From positions 1 to 23,418 of the forward strand of contig NZ_JAAXCY010000024.1 of NCBI RefSeq assembly GCF_014230465.1: DNA of 23,418 nt, read 5' to 3'. Below, one piece after another: positions 1 to 6,555 of the stretch. Origin of the DNA: Pseudomonas cremoris. Its GTDB lineage: Bacteria; Pseudomonadota; Gammaproteobacteria; Pseudomonadales; Pseudomonadaceae. A program made the translations under genes and the position numbers. The stretch's first letter is position 1. Every line of letters begins with the position of its first letter. A model generated the notes under the pieces. It ran no database searches. It was not told where the DNA came from and was given only the letters and a program-made list of their open reading frames with translations.

Positions 1-223
1 TTCCGCTCTTACAGCGGCTCACGTTTGAAGAGCGCAAAAGTAAGCAAAACGCTTCGCCCCACCACTCGGCACCTCGCCTAGGCTCGGTGTGCCCTCTCTC
101 CGGCTTGAATCCGTGGGCCGCCGCGATGGGCCATCCCTGGCCCAGCGCGGCTAACCCGGCGTCCTGCCGGGTTACCCACGGATTCAAGCCTGCGTTCGGC
201 CAGCGTGGTTTAACGGGGCGCCT
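1..223 (+). repeat. Dispersed structured repeat, copy 1 (interrupted)
   Basis: The first 94 bases are about 95% identical to 23292-23386 and are related to the inverted copy at 510-690. The shared core contains the hairpin CCGCT-cttac-AGCGG and the block CTCGGCACCTCGCCTAGGCTCGGTGTGCCC-like sequence (positions 65-94). A shared tail, with GGCCAGCGTG and GGGGCGCCT, resumes at about 198-223, as it does in copy 2. Between core and tail copy 1 alone carries the palindromic insert at 102-190. The copy begins before the window, since its upstream GTACATATCCG end is missing. No protein-coding gene is supported here; the short open frames are chance readings of the repeat. Confidence 0.8.
102..190. repeat. 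Three-way-junction palindromic element inside repeat copy 1
   Basis: The outer arms GGCTTGAATCCGTGGG (102-117) and its exact reverse complement (175-190) form a perfect 16-bp stem. Inside it are two further hairpins. Positions 121-150 pair CCGCG/CGCGG and TGGGCCA/TGGCCCA around a TCCC loop, and 152-174 pair TAACCCGGC/GCCGGGTTA around a 5-base loop. The whole folds as a Y or clover shape. Copy 2 of the surrounding repeat lacks this element at the equivalent point, so it looks like an insertion. No transposase or coding sequence is inside. Confidence 0.8.
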
Positions 224-225
224 AG

Positions 226-265
226 GATCAAGATCAAGATCAAAAACAGAGCCAGAGCCAGAGCC
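226..265. repeat. Short tandem hexamer repeats
   Basis: Three head-to-tail copies of GATCAA (226-243) are followed by three copies of AGAGCC (248-265). They lie immediately beyond the tail of repeat copy 1. They may be prone to slippage but are non-coding as far as I can see. Confidence 0.75.
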
Positions 266-301
266 GAAGCAAACCGAGGTCTGCCTGATATATGGAGATC
301 C

Positions 302-397
302 AAATGTGGGAGCGGGCTTGCTCGCGAATGCAGTGTGTCAGTCAGCAAATTAACTGGCTGATCCACCGCATTTGCGAGCAAGCCCGCTCCCACATTT
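302..397. repeat. REPIN (two inverted REP sequences)
   Basis: Two 30-bp arms, at 302-331 and 368-397, are inverted copies matching at 29 of 30 bases. They contain GTGGGAGCGGGCTTGCTCGC, the REP core common in fluorescens-group Pseudomonas genomes. The spacer adds a smaller stem (TCAGTCAG at 339-346 with CTGGCTGA at 355-362). REP doublets of this kind are non-autonomous elements thought to be moved by RAYT transposases encoded elsewhere; no RAYT gene is in this window. A weaker fragment, CTGTAGGAGCTGGTTG on the minus strand, lies near 430-445 and may be a decayed half element. Confidence 0.85.
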
Positions 398-509
398 TTT
401 GACCGCGTCCGGCCTCCATACCCTGTGCAACCAGCTCCTACAGTTTGACCCAATGCGACACACACATACCGGTCGGCTATCAGGCCGCCGCGCTCTTGCT
501 TTTAATCTG

Positions 510-690
510 AGGCGCCCCGTCAAACACGCTGGCCGAAGTGAGGGCACACCGAGCCTAGGCGAGGTGCCGAGTGTTGGGGCAAGAGCCCTTTGGTTACTTT
601 GGGCTGGGCCGGCATTCCGGCTCTTTTCCAAAGTGACCCGCCGTAAGGGCGGAACCCATATCAGCCGTTACCTAAATAACGGATATGTAC
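510..690 (-). repeat. Dispersed structured repeat, copy 2 (inverted)
   Basis: Read on the minus strand, this runs from GTACATATCCG (690) through hairpins CCGTTA/TAACGG (682-677 with 670-665) and CCGCC/GGCGG (652-648 with 642-638), then a stem AAGAGCC/GGCTCTT, the GCCTAGGC-centred block and the AGGCGCC end near 510. It matches copies 1 and 3 in order and spacing but differs in sequence within stems in ways that preserve pairing. It overlaps the end of the Lrp-type gene: the last six codons and the TAG stop of that gene lie inside the repeat end. It lacks the 89-bp palindrome found in copy 1. Confidence 0.8.
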
Positions 691-1172
691 ACCATCAACA
701 CCCCCCCCCCATACAAAGGCAACTCATAAGACTTCTTAACCGTCCTAACCACCAACGTCGACGAATAAGTACGAATCGGAATCTCCCGATAAGTCTCCAG
801 AAACCGATAGATGTAATCGGTGTACTCCGTGGCATCCCTGAACTTGGCAACCATCACAAAATCAAACTCCCCCGTCATCAGGTAGCAGTCCTGGATCTCC
901 GGGTGGCTGGCGAGGATGTGTTGCATCTTGCGGTCAATCCCGTTGCTGTCCTTGTCCAGCTTGATCAAAAAAAACGCGGTCACCTGGATGCCCAACTTGT
1001 GCTCATCGAGTACCGCAACCTTGGCCTTAATAATCCCCACGCTTTCCATACGGCGGATGCGTCGGTAACAACTGGTGGACGACAGCCCTACGCTGTCGCT
1101 CAACAAGTCCAGGCTCTGGCCGCAATCCTTTTGCAGCCTGCCCAGAATTTTCAAATCCATGGCGTCTGTCAT
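672..1172 (-). CDS. Lrp/AsnC-family transcriptional regulator
   Basis: A 166-residue protein with the usual length and layout of Lrp/AsnC regulators. An N-terminal helix-turn-helix occupies residues 5-60 (LDLLSDSVGLSSTSCYRRIRR), and a C-terminal RAM (ligand-sensing) domain covers roughly 65-145, including the TGEFD turn. Such proteins bind DNA as dimers or octamers and usually respond to amino acids. I chose the ATG at 1172 because the family starts just before the LDLKIL-like segment; AAGGA lies 13 bases upstream, which is a long spacing. A TTG start at 1235 would add 21 residues. The gene diverges from the tyrosinase operon, so it may control that operon (inference). Oddities: the codons for Gly-Gly-Gly near the end form an uninterrupted G10 tract (701-710 on the plus strand), and the last residues VYISVI plus the stop come from the adjoining dispersed repeat. 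Confidence 0.88.
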   Translation of the reverse strand: MTDAMDLKILGRLQKDCGQSLDLLSDSVGLSSTSCYRRIRRMESVGIIKAKVAVLDEHKLGIQVTAFFLIKLDKDSNGIDRKMQHILASHPEIQDCYLMTGEFDFVMVAKFRDATEYTDYIYRFLETYREIPIRTYSSTLVVRTVKKSYELPLYGGGVLMVYISVI

Positions 1173-1318
1173 CGGTTGAAAATCGTCCTTGAAAATTGCA
1201 ATGAATCCGTCGCGAAGACGGGCCAATTTGCACAAATCCTGCGCAGTGGCTCCTTAACATCGATTCAGCTTAGCAGCCCAGCCAACACCTGGCCCCAGGG
1301 CGGCATGAGAGGGATCTT
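1173..1318. promoter_or_regulatory. Divergent intergenic region, regulator / copper-oxidase operon
   Basis: This 146-bp gap must hold the promoters of both divergent genes. A direct repeat TTGAAAAT at 1176-1183 and 1189-1196 sits in its most AT-rich part and could be a site for the neighbouring Lrp-type regulator. CCTGGCCCCAGG at 1288-1299 is a short palindrome. GAGAGGGA (1307-1314) is the likely ribosome binding site for the ATG at 1319. No clear -35/-10 pair could be identified by eye. The binding-site suggestion is inference only. Confidence 0.35.
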
Positions 1319-3112
1319 ATGATAGTCGCGAAACCGACATGGACCGCTGATATCCAAGGACTTTTCAGCGCGCCGTACTGGATACCCGCCGCAGAACGCG
1401 CCGCTGTGGCGGCCACGTGGGTGGGCTGCATGAATGCCTACGACGTGTTCCTGGAGGACCTCGACTCGGTCAAGATCTGGTCGCTGACCATTTACCAGCA
1501 CCTCGCCTCGCGCAACATGCCGCTGACCACTGACGCACAGCAATTCTGGCCCATCGACGCGTTGGAAACCTTTCGCCTGTGGGTCAACCAGGGCTGGCGG
1601 CGGGACAGTATTTCGCCGTTTGACCGGGCCGAACGCATCCCGCCACCGGCGCTGCCACACCCGGTCAAGCGGGTGCGCCCGGACATCCGCGCCCTGAGCC
1701 CCGAACAACTGAACCTGTACCGCGCCAAGCTGGATGATGTGATGCACATTGGCGATCCAGACGGCGGCTCACCGTGGCAGCGCTACGCCTACATCCATAC
1801 CAATTGGTGCCTGCATTACCAGGAAGCCTTTGCCCTGTGGCATCGCGCCTACCTGCTGTATCTGGAGGCGTTGATCGACTGCCCGATCCCGTATTGGGAC
1901 TGGATGGCCGAACATGCCAGCGTCGATGGCAGCCCCGAGGCCGGGTTGCCCCAGGCGTTTCTCGATGAAACCTACGTGCACCCGCACACCGGCGAAGTAC
2001 GGCGCAACCCGCTGCGTTATGCGGCAGCCAAGGATGGCCGCTCGAAAGTCTGCGCCAGCGGCAGCGTCGACGGTGTGGACTGCCTGTACGTGCAGCGCAA
2101 TCCGTTGTTCTACACCCAGGGCGAAGTGTTCCGCGTTGAGCGCACCCAGTTGTATGGCATGAGCCGGATCTTCCAACAGCAGGTGATCGACGCCCTCGCC
2201 TTCACCACCTTCAGCCAGCCGCAAGGGGTGCCGGGCTATCCGTGGGCCAACATCACCACGTTCGACCCGCCGCAACCGGACAACCTGTACCCCAACCGCG
2301 CGTTGAATTTCGACGGGCTTTACGAGCAACCCCACGACAACTATCACGGCTGGATCGGCGGCGACATGGCCGACAATGCCTACACCGCCTTCGACCCGGT
2401 GTTTTGCTCCTACCACGCCAATATCGACCGCATGCTGGAGGTGTGGATCCGCGCCAACCCGGCGGCGCAGTACACCACTCAGTGCCTGTTGCAGCCCTTC
2501 GCCGGTCACGCAGCAGATGAGGTGACCTTCACCAGCGCCGAAGCCTGGCGCTACACCACGCTGGGTGACATGGCCCAGGACAGCCGGCATATCGGCTACG
2601 ACTACGGTACGCCGGTGGCGCCACAGTTCGGCGCAGCCAAGCCCGCAGCGTGCTGCCAGGCGCAAGCGACAAACACCGGCCCGTGGGTGGTGTTCGACCA
2701 TGTGCGTTGCACCCACGACACCTTTCTGATCGACGTCTTTCTCAATCAGCCCGATGCCACCGCGCAGCAGGTCAATTCTGACAACCCGCACTACGTCGGG
2801 CGTTTCAGCCGCATCGGCATGGGCCTGGTGGATGACAAGGGCCGTTGCATTACCCAGGGCGTATCGCGCGCGTTGAATGCGGCGCGCAGCACCAAGGCGC
2901 TGAACCTGGGACCGAGTGACGCGGCGCAGTTATCGCTGCGCGTAACCCACCTGGAAAGTGGCCAGGTATTGCCCCCCGACGCGTACGCGCCACTGCCTGG
3001 TTTTACCGCCCAACTGGTGTGGGACGACCCACGCCACACCTCTGCCGGTCCCGCTCCGGGCGCCGGTTGCTGTGCCACTGCTGCATCTACCCACGCTGGA
3101 GAATCGACATGA
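1319..3112 (+). CDS. Tyrosinase-type binuclear copper oxidase
   Basis: A 597-residue protein with both copper sites of the tyrosinase/polyphenol oxidase family, which hydroxylate monophenols and/or oxidise catechols to quinones. CuA: CxH at C164-H166 and H175 in FALWHRAYLLYLE, with H143 (VMHIG) or less likely H160 as the first ligand. The Cys-x-His spacing, nine residues before the WHR histidine, matches the thioether motif of fungal tyrosinases. IPYWDW follows. CuB: H339 and H343 in HDNYH and H366 in FCSYHANIDR, with F362 at the gate position. A C-terminal extension beyond about residue 400 resembles the beta-rich lid of long polyphenol oxidases. There is no signal peptide, so the protein is probably cytoplasmic or exported with a partner. 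Its stop overlaps the next start (ATGA), which implies translational coupling. Substrate is unknown; melanin formation is only one possibility. Confidence 0.9.
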   Translation: MIVAKPTWTADIQGLFSAPYWIPAAERAAVAATWVGCMNAYDVFLEDLDSVKIWSLTIYQHLASRNMPLTTDAQQFWPIDALETFRLWVNQGWRRDSISPFDRAERIPPPALPHPVKRVRPDIRALSPEQLNLYRAKLDDVMHIGDPDGGSPWQRYAYIHTNWCLHYQEAFALWHRAYLLYLEALIDCPIPYWDWMAEHASVDGSPEAGLPQAFLDETYVHPHTGEVRRNPLRYAAAKDGRSKVCASGSVDGVDCLYVQRNPLFYTQGEVFRVERTQLYGMSRIFQQQVIDALAFTTFSQPQGVPGYPWANITTFDPPQPDNLYPNRALNFDGLYEQPHDNYHGWIGGDMADNAYTAFDPVFCSYHANIDRMLEVWIRANPAAQYTTQCLLQPFAGHAADEVTFTSAEAWRYTTLGDMAQDSRHIGYDYGTPVAPQFGAAKPAACCQAQATNTGPWVVFDHVRCTHDTFLIDVFLNQPDATAQQVNSDNPHYVGRFSRIGMGLVDDKGRCITQGVSRALNAARSTKALNLGPSDAAQLSLRVTHLESGQVLPPDAYAPLPGFTAQLVWDDPRHTSAGPAPGAGCCATAASTHAGEST

Positions 3113-4842
3113 GCACGCCGTTCAAGCAATTCACCTCGCCCGCCGAACAAGCCCCCAAGGACTACAACCGGCTGGGCCTGGAAAATCAGCTGCCGCAGTT
3201 TGAAACGGACTGGAACAACAACGTCACCGGCTGGACCCAGATGTCGGTCATCGGCAACCCCTGGTCGAACCTCAACGACGCCCCGCGCTCGGGGTATTAC
3301 AACCCGCTGGAAAGCGGCTACGGCACGCTGACCCCAGTGACGATCATCTGGCAACCGTTCCCCAATCGGCTGTGGACGTTCTTCTATAACAATGGCGCCG
3401 CCGTGGTGCCCCAACTGAATGGCCAGGCCATGACCCTGGACCAAGTGATGCAGTTGACCGACCACGGCCAGATCACCCTCAACGGCACGCTCTATTCGCT
3501 GTACCCGGACCCGGCCGCCACCCAGCTGCAGATCCCCAGCGTGCTGTGCAAGTCCATCAACTGGAACGGCCCCTACGCCGACTTCTCGCCCAATGGCCCA
3601 CGGGGCTGGCTGGATGAGTATTGCGAGTGGTCGATCACCCGCGACCCCAACGGCAATATGCGCAGCATCCAGTTCACCAGTGAGAACCCGGCGTATTTCC
3701 TGACCATGTGGAACATCGACCCGAACGCGGTGCTGGGGCTGTACCAGGGGTACGTCGACCCGCAGGTAAAACTCGAAGACCTGTACCTGCGCTACACCGC
3801 CGACGGTCCCACCGGCAAAGCCGGCGACCCGGTGATCGATGAGACCACGGGCCGTCCTGCCTACGACACCGTGAACAAATGGAATTCGGGTACCGTACGG
3901 CTGCCGGGTGTATCGGGCGGTGCGATGCACCTGACGTCCGGCCCTAACACCCTGAGTGCAGAGATCTACCTGGCGGCCGCGGCCACGATCCTGCGGCCGA
4001 TCAAAAGCAGCGCCAACCAGCAAAGCCTGATCTGCTGCGCCCAATATGGGCAGAACTACCGCAACTCCGACCCGCATATCGGTTTTTCCGCCAACCAGGC
4101 GGCGGTCAAGAACCTGCTATCCCTGACCAACCCCATCGGCCTGTACCTGCAACAACCCAAGTCCTTCAGCACCTGGAAAGGCCCGCAAGGCCAGGATGTG
4201 AGTGGTTATTGGCGCGTCACGCGCGGCAGTGCCGGCACGGGGCCGAACGCGTCCGACCAGATCCTGCAGGCGGTCTTCGAAGTGCCACTCAGTGCAGGGT
4301 TCTCGATCAACGACATCACCATCAACGGCACGCCGATCGACTATGTGTGGGTGATCGCCGAGCAGCTCGACGTAGCCCTCAGCGTGACCCCGGCGCCGCT
4401 CACCGCCACGCCCGGCGAAAGTGACTGCGTGGCGGCGAACAACACCGATGCGCAACCCTGGCCGGTGCAATTGCTGCCGCTGGACTTGTTCTACGGCCAG
4501 TCGCCCACCGACTTGCCCGCCTCGTTGGCACCCGGTTCATCCGGCCAGTTCGTGCTAGTGGTCCAGGGCGCCGACCTCAAGACCACAGCGGCGAACGCAC
4601 GGGTACAGTTCTCCAACCCAGGGGTCACGGCTCAGGTCACGCAGTTCCTGCCGGATGCCTCGGCGATTCCCGGGCAAACCGACGGAGGCGGTACCCAGGG
4701 CTACATCATGACCATCAACGTGAGCAGCACGGCCGCGCCGGGACTGGTTACCGTGCGCGCCCTCAACCCTGCCGAAGCCGCCAACCCCAGCGCCACCCAG
4801 CACCCGTGGGAAAGCGGCCTGGCTCTGGTGCCCGACGCCTGA
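3109..4842 (+). CDS. Conserved-looking protein of unknown function, partner of the copper oxidase
   Basis: A 577-residue protein that I do not recognise. The ATG at 3109 is preferred over an upstream in-frame start because GGAGA (3098-3102) sits seven bases ahead and it overlaps the tyrosinase stop. No signal peptide or membrane segment is visible. It is rich in Trp, Tyr, Asn and Pro. Noticeable segments are EYCEW (170-174), a middle part with an NKWN motif and HLTSGPNTLSAEI, a Cys pair C309-C310 and RNSDPHIG (318-325). The region from about residue 455 to the end looks like an immunoglobulin/TIG-like beta domain. The tight coupling suggests that the product acts with the copper oxidase as a subunit, copper-loading partner or next enzyme. 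It is far larger than the MelC1-type caddie proteins of Streptomyces. Function is not assigned. Confidence 0.85.
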   Translation: MSTPFKQFTSPAEQAPKDYNRLGLENQLPQFETDWNNNVTGWTQMSVIGNPWSNLNDAPRSGYYNPLESGYGTLTPVTIIWQPFPNRLWTFFYNNGAAVVPQLNGQAMTLDQVMQLTDHGQITLNGTLYSLYPDPAATQLQIPSVLCKSINWNGPYADFSPNGPRGWLDEYCEWSITRDPNGNMRSIQFTSENPAYFLTMWNIDPNAVLGLYQGYVDPQVKLEDLYLRYTADGPTGKAGDPVIDETTGRPAYDTVNKWNSGTVRLPGVSGGAMHLTSGPNTLSAEIYLAAAATILRPIKSSANQQSLICCAQYGQNYRNSDPHIGFSANQAAVKNLLSLTNPIGLYLQQPKSFSTWKGPQGQDVSGYWRVTRGSAGTGPNASDQILQAVFEVPLSAGFSINDITINGTPIDYVWVIAEQLDVALSVTPAPLTATPGESDCVAANNTDAQPWPVQLLPLDLFYGQSPTDLPASLAPGSSGQFVLVVQGADLKTTAANARVQFSNPGVTAQVTQFLPDASAIPGQTDGGGTQGYIMTINVSSTAAPGLVTVRALNPAEAANPSATQHPWESGLALVPDA

Positions 4843-4852
4843 GTGCCACCCG

Positions 4853-4875
4853 CCGCCCATGCCAGGCATGGGCGG
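4853..4875 (+). other. Perfect hairpin between operon genes 2 and 3
   Basis: CCGCCCATGCC and its exact reverse complement flank a single A, giving a 9-11 bp GC-rich stem in the 65-base gap. No T-run follows (CTTCCCC), so it is not a canonical terminator. It could slow transcription or protect the upstream message, which would set a different expression level for the cytochrome-like gene. Confidence 0.55.
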
Positions 4876-4907
4876 CTTCCCCAAAGCCTTGAGCAAGGAA
4901 TGCAATC

Positions 4908-6497
4908 ATGTACGGATGGCCTCGCCCGCTTCGCCGGGCACGCTTGAGTATGTTGGGGTGGCTGGCCTGTGCGCTGCTGCCCCTGCTGGCGCCACAACCG
5001 GCCAGCGCGTCGGACGCGCAATCGTGCGTCCAGCAACTGGTGTTCAACCCTGCCAGCGGTGGGTTTCTACCCGTCAATAACTTCGGTACCGAGCAAGCGT
5101 TTCTCAACTGTTTTGGCTGGCAGTTGTTTATCGCGATGAACTGGCCGGTCAACCCTGGCTGGCCCGCCAACCCGGCCCTGGCGGGAGAGCCCGACCCCAA
5201 CAGCAGCGCCGCACACTTCGGCGTACCGTCGACGCCCGGCCAACCGATGAGCAACGCGCCGGTATGGGCCAGCTACAAGGACGCCAGCGACATCTTCCTG
5301 CCCGGTGCTGCCAAGCCCTCCGGCTGGGGCGTGCAAACCCTGGTGCCGTCCAATTGCACCGCCAGCAACACCCTCAAGGCGTTCTCGTCGGGAGCACGCA
5401 AGTTCATCACCGCCACCTCGGAAAGCGCGATCAACCGTGCGCATCGCTTTCACCTGTCCAGCGGCACGCAGGTCACCTTGCCCGATTCGATCATGGAAGC
5501 CTCCGGTGGCTGGCTGACGGATCAGGCCGGCAACCTGGTGTTTTTCGAGCGCAAAGTCGGCAAGGCGGAGTTCGACTACATCGTCGACAACGGTCTGTAC
5601 GACGCCGCCAACCAATTGATCGTGGCGCAGAACAGCGACAACCGGCACCCGGCAGGCCTGTCGTTGCCGGCCGGCAAGCTAGTGCGTGAACTGCCGACCA
5701 ACGCCCTGCCTCAGGAAGAACTTGGCGCCCTGGAGCTCAAGGCCGCTTGGCGTGTGCTCACCAACCAGCCGCAATTGTATGGACGCTACCTGACCACCGT
5801 GGCCTGGCTGCAACGCCCCGACACCCTCAAATGCACCCAGGAAGTAGTGGGCCTGGTGGGCCTGCACATCATCAACAAGACCCAGACCCAGCCGAATTTT
5901 ATCTGGACCACTTTCGAGCAAGTCGACAATGTGCCCGACGCCGGTGACACGCCGCCGCCCCAGGGCTACACGTTCAACAACCCAGCCTGTACAGGCGACG
6001 CCTGCACGCCGAACGTGGCGCGGGTGCAATGCGACGCCACCCACACACCGCCCAATTGCACCCCACTTGAGCAACCGGTGCAGGCCACTCGGGCCAATGC
6101 CTTGCCACAGGACATGCAGGCGCTGAATGCGGCAGTACAGCAGACGTTCGCCCAGCAGACCCAAGGGCAATCGGTGTTCCAGTACTACAAACTGGTGAAT
6201 GTGCTGTGGTCCAAGACGCCCAACGCCCCCAACGAACCAGGGCCGGGGCCGAACGTGAAGACGCCGTTGTCCTATGGGCCGTACGTCAGCGATCAAAGCG
6301 TGCCCGTGGCCAACACCACCCTGGAAACCTACGTGCAGAACGACAACTGCAACGATTGCCACCAATACGCGGCCATTGCCGGTAAATCCAACCTGGCCTC
6401 GGACTTCTCGTTCCTGTTCGGCAATGCCGATTCGGCGAAAAACACCCGCCTGATCAAGCGCATCGAAGGCTTCAAGACCCTCAAGGATGATCACTAA
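4908..6497 (+). CDS. Exported cytochrome c-like protein with one C-terminal haem site
   Basis: A 529-residue protein. AAGGA at 4895-4899 gives a good spacing to the ATG. The N-terminus (two Arg-rich clusters, then LACALLPLLAPQPASA) is a signal peptide, probably cleaved after residue 34 or 35, so the product should be periplasmic. A loose RR-x-R-L feature hints at Tat export but does not fit the consensus well. One haem c attachment motif, CNDCH at residues 481-485, is near the C-terminus; only 44 residues follow and none is Met, so the sixth haem ligand is not a downstream Met. The long N-terminal part has NCFGWQLFIAMNWP (67-80) and several extra Cys residues around 360-390. Being third in the copper-oxidase operon, it may accept electrons or process the product in the periplasm (inference). 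It may be a cytochrome of unknown class or an enzyme with a haem domain. Confidence 0.82.
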   Translation: MYGWPRPLRRARLSMLGWLACALLPLLAPQPASASDAQSCVQQLVFNPASGGFLPVNNFGTEQAFLNCFGWQLFIAMNWPVNPGWPANPALAGEPDPNSSAAHFGVPSTPGQPMSNAPVWASYKDASDIFLPGAAKPSGWGVQTLVPSNCTASNTLKAFSSGARKFITATSESAINRAHRFHLSSGTQVTLPDSIMEASGGWLTDQAGNLVFFERKVGKAEFDYIVDNGLYDAANQLIVAQNSDNRHPAGLSLPAGKLVRELPTNALPQEELGALELKAAWRVLTNQPQLYGRYLTTVAWLQRPDTLKCTQEVVGLVGLHIINKTQTQPNFIWTTFEQVDNVPDAGDTPPPQGYTFNNPACTGDACTPNVARVQCDATHTPPNCTPLEQPVQATRANALPQDMQALNAAVQQTFAQQTQGQSVFQYYKLVNVLWSKTPNAPNEPGPGPNVKTPLSYGPYVSDQSVPVANTTLETYVQNDNCNDCHQYAAIAGKSNLASDFSFLFGNADSAKNTRLIKRIEGFKTLKDDH

Positions 6498-6523
6498 AAA
6501 AAGGGGCGATCATTGATCGCCCC
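6496..6523 (-). terminator. Intrinsic terminator of the pdtA-like gene
   Basis: GGGGCGATC-ATT-GATCGCCCC (6503-6523) is a perfect 9-bp stem. On the minus strand it is followed directly by seven T residues (plus-strand A7 at 6496-6502), the classic intrinsic form. On the plus strand the hairpin follows the cytochrome-like stop codon but has no T-run after it, so it would stop the convergent operon less efficiently. The A-run overlaps that gene's TAA stop. Confidence 0.88.
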
Positions 6524-6555
6524 AAACGGTTACATCGAGAGGTCCTTCAAAAGTC

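Noticed and set aside
87..353. Short open frames in the left repeat region giving Ser-Lys/Glu-Pro dipeptide runs
   Set aside because: The runs come from the tandem hexamers and the palindrome; no ribosome binding site or conservation signal is visible.
1..671. A CRISPR array or tRNA remnant in the repeat-rich left end
   Set aside because: The repeats are inverted and irregularly spaced rather than regular direct repeats with unique spacers, and no tRNA cloverleaf with conserved TTCGA-type arms could be formed.
372..1322. A 316-codon plus-strand open frame covering the REPIN, repeat copy 2 and the Lrp-type gene
   Set aside because: It begins in repeats and runs antisense to a clear regulator gene; its product has no recognisable features.
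2791..4077. A 428-codon minus-strand open frame across the tyrosinase and partner genes
   Set aside because: It is antisense to two well-supported coupled genes, has no family motifs, and is a typical GC-driven shadow.
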